From positions 1-15,643 of the forward strand of contig CAZLZZ010000068.1 of the NCBI GenBank assembly GCA_964564165.1: a stretch of 15,643 nucleotides of DNA, written 5' to 3'. This DNA comes from NORP309 sp964564165 (GTDB taxonomy: Bacteria > Pseudomonadota > Gammaproteobacteria > Xanthomonadales > Marinicellaceae). The translations under genes were made by a program, and so were the position numbers. Shown here in pieces: positions 15,247 through 15,643 of the stretch. The notes beneath the pieces were generated by a model. The model did not search any database. It was not told the DNA's origin and worked only from the letters and a program-made list of their open reading frames with translations. Position 1 is the stretch's first letter; each line of letters begins with the position of its first letter.

Positions 15247-15643
15247 TGTTTGCAAGTTTTAGAAATGAGCAAATTGTATTAAATAGATTTACAATTGCAG
15301 ATGCTGAATTGATTTATCAAGCTATTGTCGAATCAAGGTCTGAAATATCTCCGTGGTTAACATGGTTGACCCCAAGTTATAGCTTAAATGATGCCCATGA
15401 TTTTATAAAAATTCAAATTAAAAACTGGAACAATAATTCTGAATATGCCATGACTATAAAAAACTTGCAAGGAGAATTGTTAGGAGTTATCGGTTTACAT
15501 TTGTTTGATAAGCAAAACGATGTGGGTAATGTTGGCTATTGGATGAATACCAAGCACACAGGTCAAGGCTATTGTACGGCAGCGCTAAAATTGCTGGTAA
15601 AAAACTCCCTAAAACCACTTAACCTCATTCGCATTGAGGTGAT
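15246..15643 (+). CDS. GNAT family N-acetyltransferase, RimJ/RimL-like (3' end outside window)
   Basis: The first 132 residues are visible. The start reads MFASFRNEQIVLNRFTIADA, as in RimJ/RimL-type acetyltransferases, followed by ISPWLTWLTPSYSLNDAHDF, the common start of this ribosomal-protein-type subgroup. NLQGELLGVIGLHLFDKQN gives the central beta strands, and VGYWMNTKHTGQGYCTAAL is the acetyl-CoA binding motif (the G-Q-G-Y-C-T-A version of Q/RxxGxG/A). It would transfer acetyl from acetyl-CoA to an amino group; the substrate cannot be told. The ATG overlaps the radA stop by one base. GNAT genes of this kind lack specific names, so I give none. Confidence 0.9.
   Translation, partial: MFASFRNEQIVLNRFTIADAELIYQAIVESRSEISPWLTWLTPSYSLNDAHDFIKIQIKNWNNNSEYAMTIKNLQGELLGVIGLHLFDKQNDVGNVGYWMNTKHTGQGYCTAALKLLVKNSLKPLNLIRIEV

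Overview
The window looks like chromosomal DNA from an AT-rich gammaproteobacterium. The evidence is the DUF2339/DUF3999 membrane-protein pair, RecB and RecD of the RecBCD type, adjacent tRNA-Ala(GGC) and tRNA-Glu(TTC) genes, and RadA/Sms next to a RimJ/RimL-like acetyltransferase. I cannot name the genus from sequence alone.

Layout. Positions 1-3767 hold the 3' part of a large multi-pass DUF2339 membrane protein, overlapped by one base by a DUF3999 protein with a signal peptide and a C-terminal membrane anchor. Positions 3854-8669 hold recB and recD, which overlap by 11 bases. recC does not lie in front of recB. The recB start sits only 8 bases behind an extended -10 promoter. Positions 8703-8952 hold a promoter and the two tRNA genes.

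From 8953 to about 13872 the sequence is accessory in character. It contains a 165-bp MITE-like inverted-repeat element, a strongly G-depleted tract, and a cluster of short direct and inverted repeats. These are followed by a truncated, frameshifted tyrosine recombinase. Next, on the minus strand, is a chimeric ORF that joins the front half of a DDE transposase to DUF4116-like repeats. Then come the C-terminal half of a second, XerD-like tyrosine recombinase and an apparently intact HigB/HigA-type toxin-antitoxin pair, whose promoter carries a palindromic operator and implies a leaderless toxin mRNA. About 1 kb of non-coding DNA with hairpins, three perfect 25-bp tandem repeats and 10-bp-period repeats leads up to radA. 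Positions 13873-15643 are housekeeping again: radA (sms) overlapped by one base by a GNAT acetyltransferase gene that runs off the window.

How the genes work together. RecB and RecD are two of the three RecBCD subunits (double-strand break repair and degradation of foreign DNA), and RadA acts in recombination intermediate processing. The segment between the tRNAs and radA reads as the decayed remains of one or more integrated mobile elements, in which both recombinases and the transposase are broken and only the toxin-antitoxin pair still looks functional. No complete new multi-gene system is visible. The most unusual items are the transposase-DUF4116 chimera, the two promoters that imply leaderless mRNAs, the MITE-like element and the unexplained 12.9-13.24 kb block.
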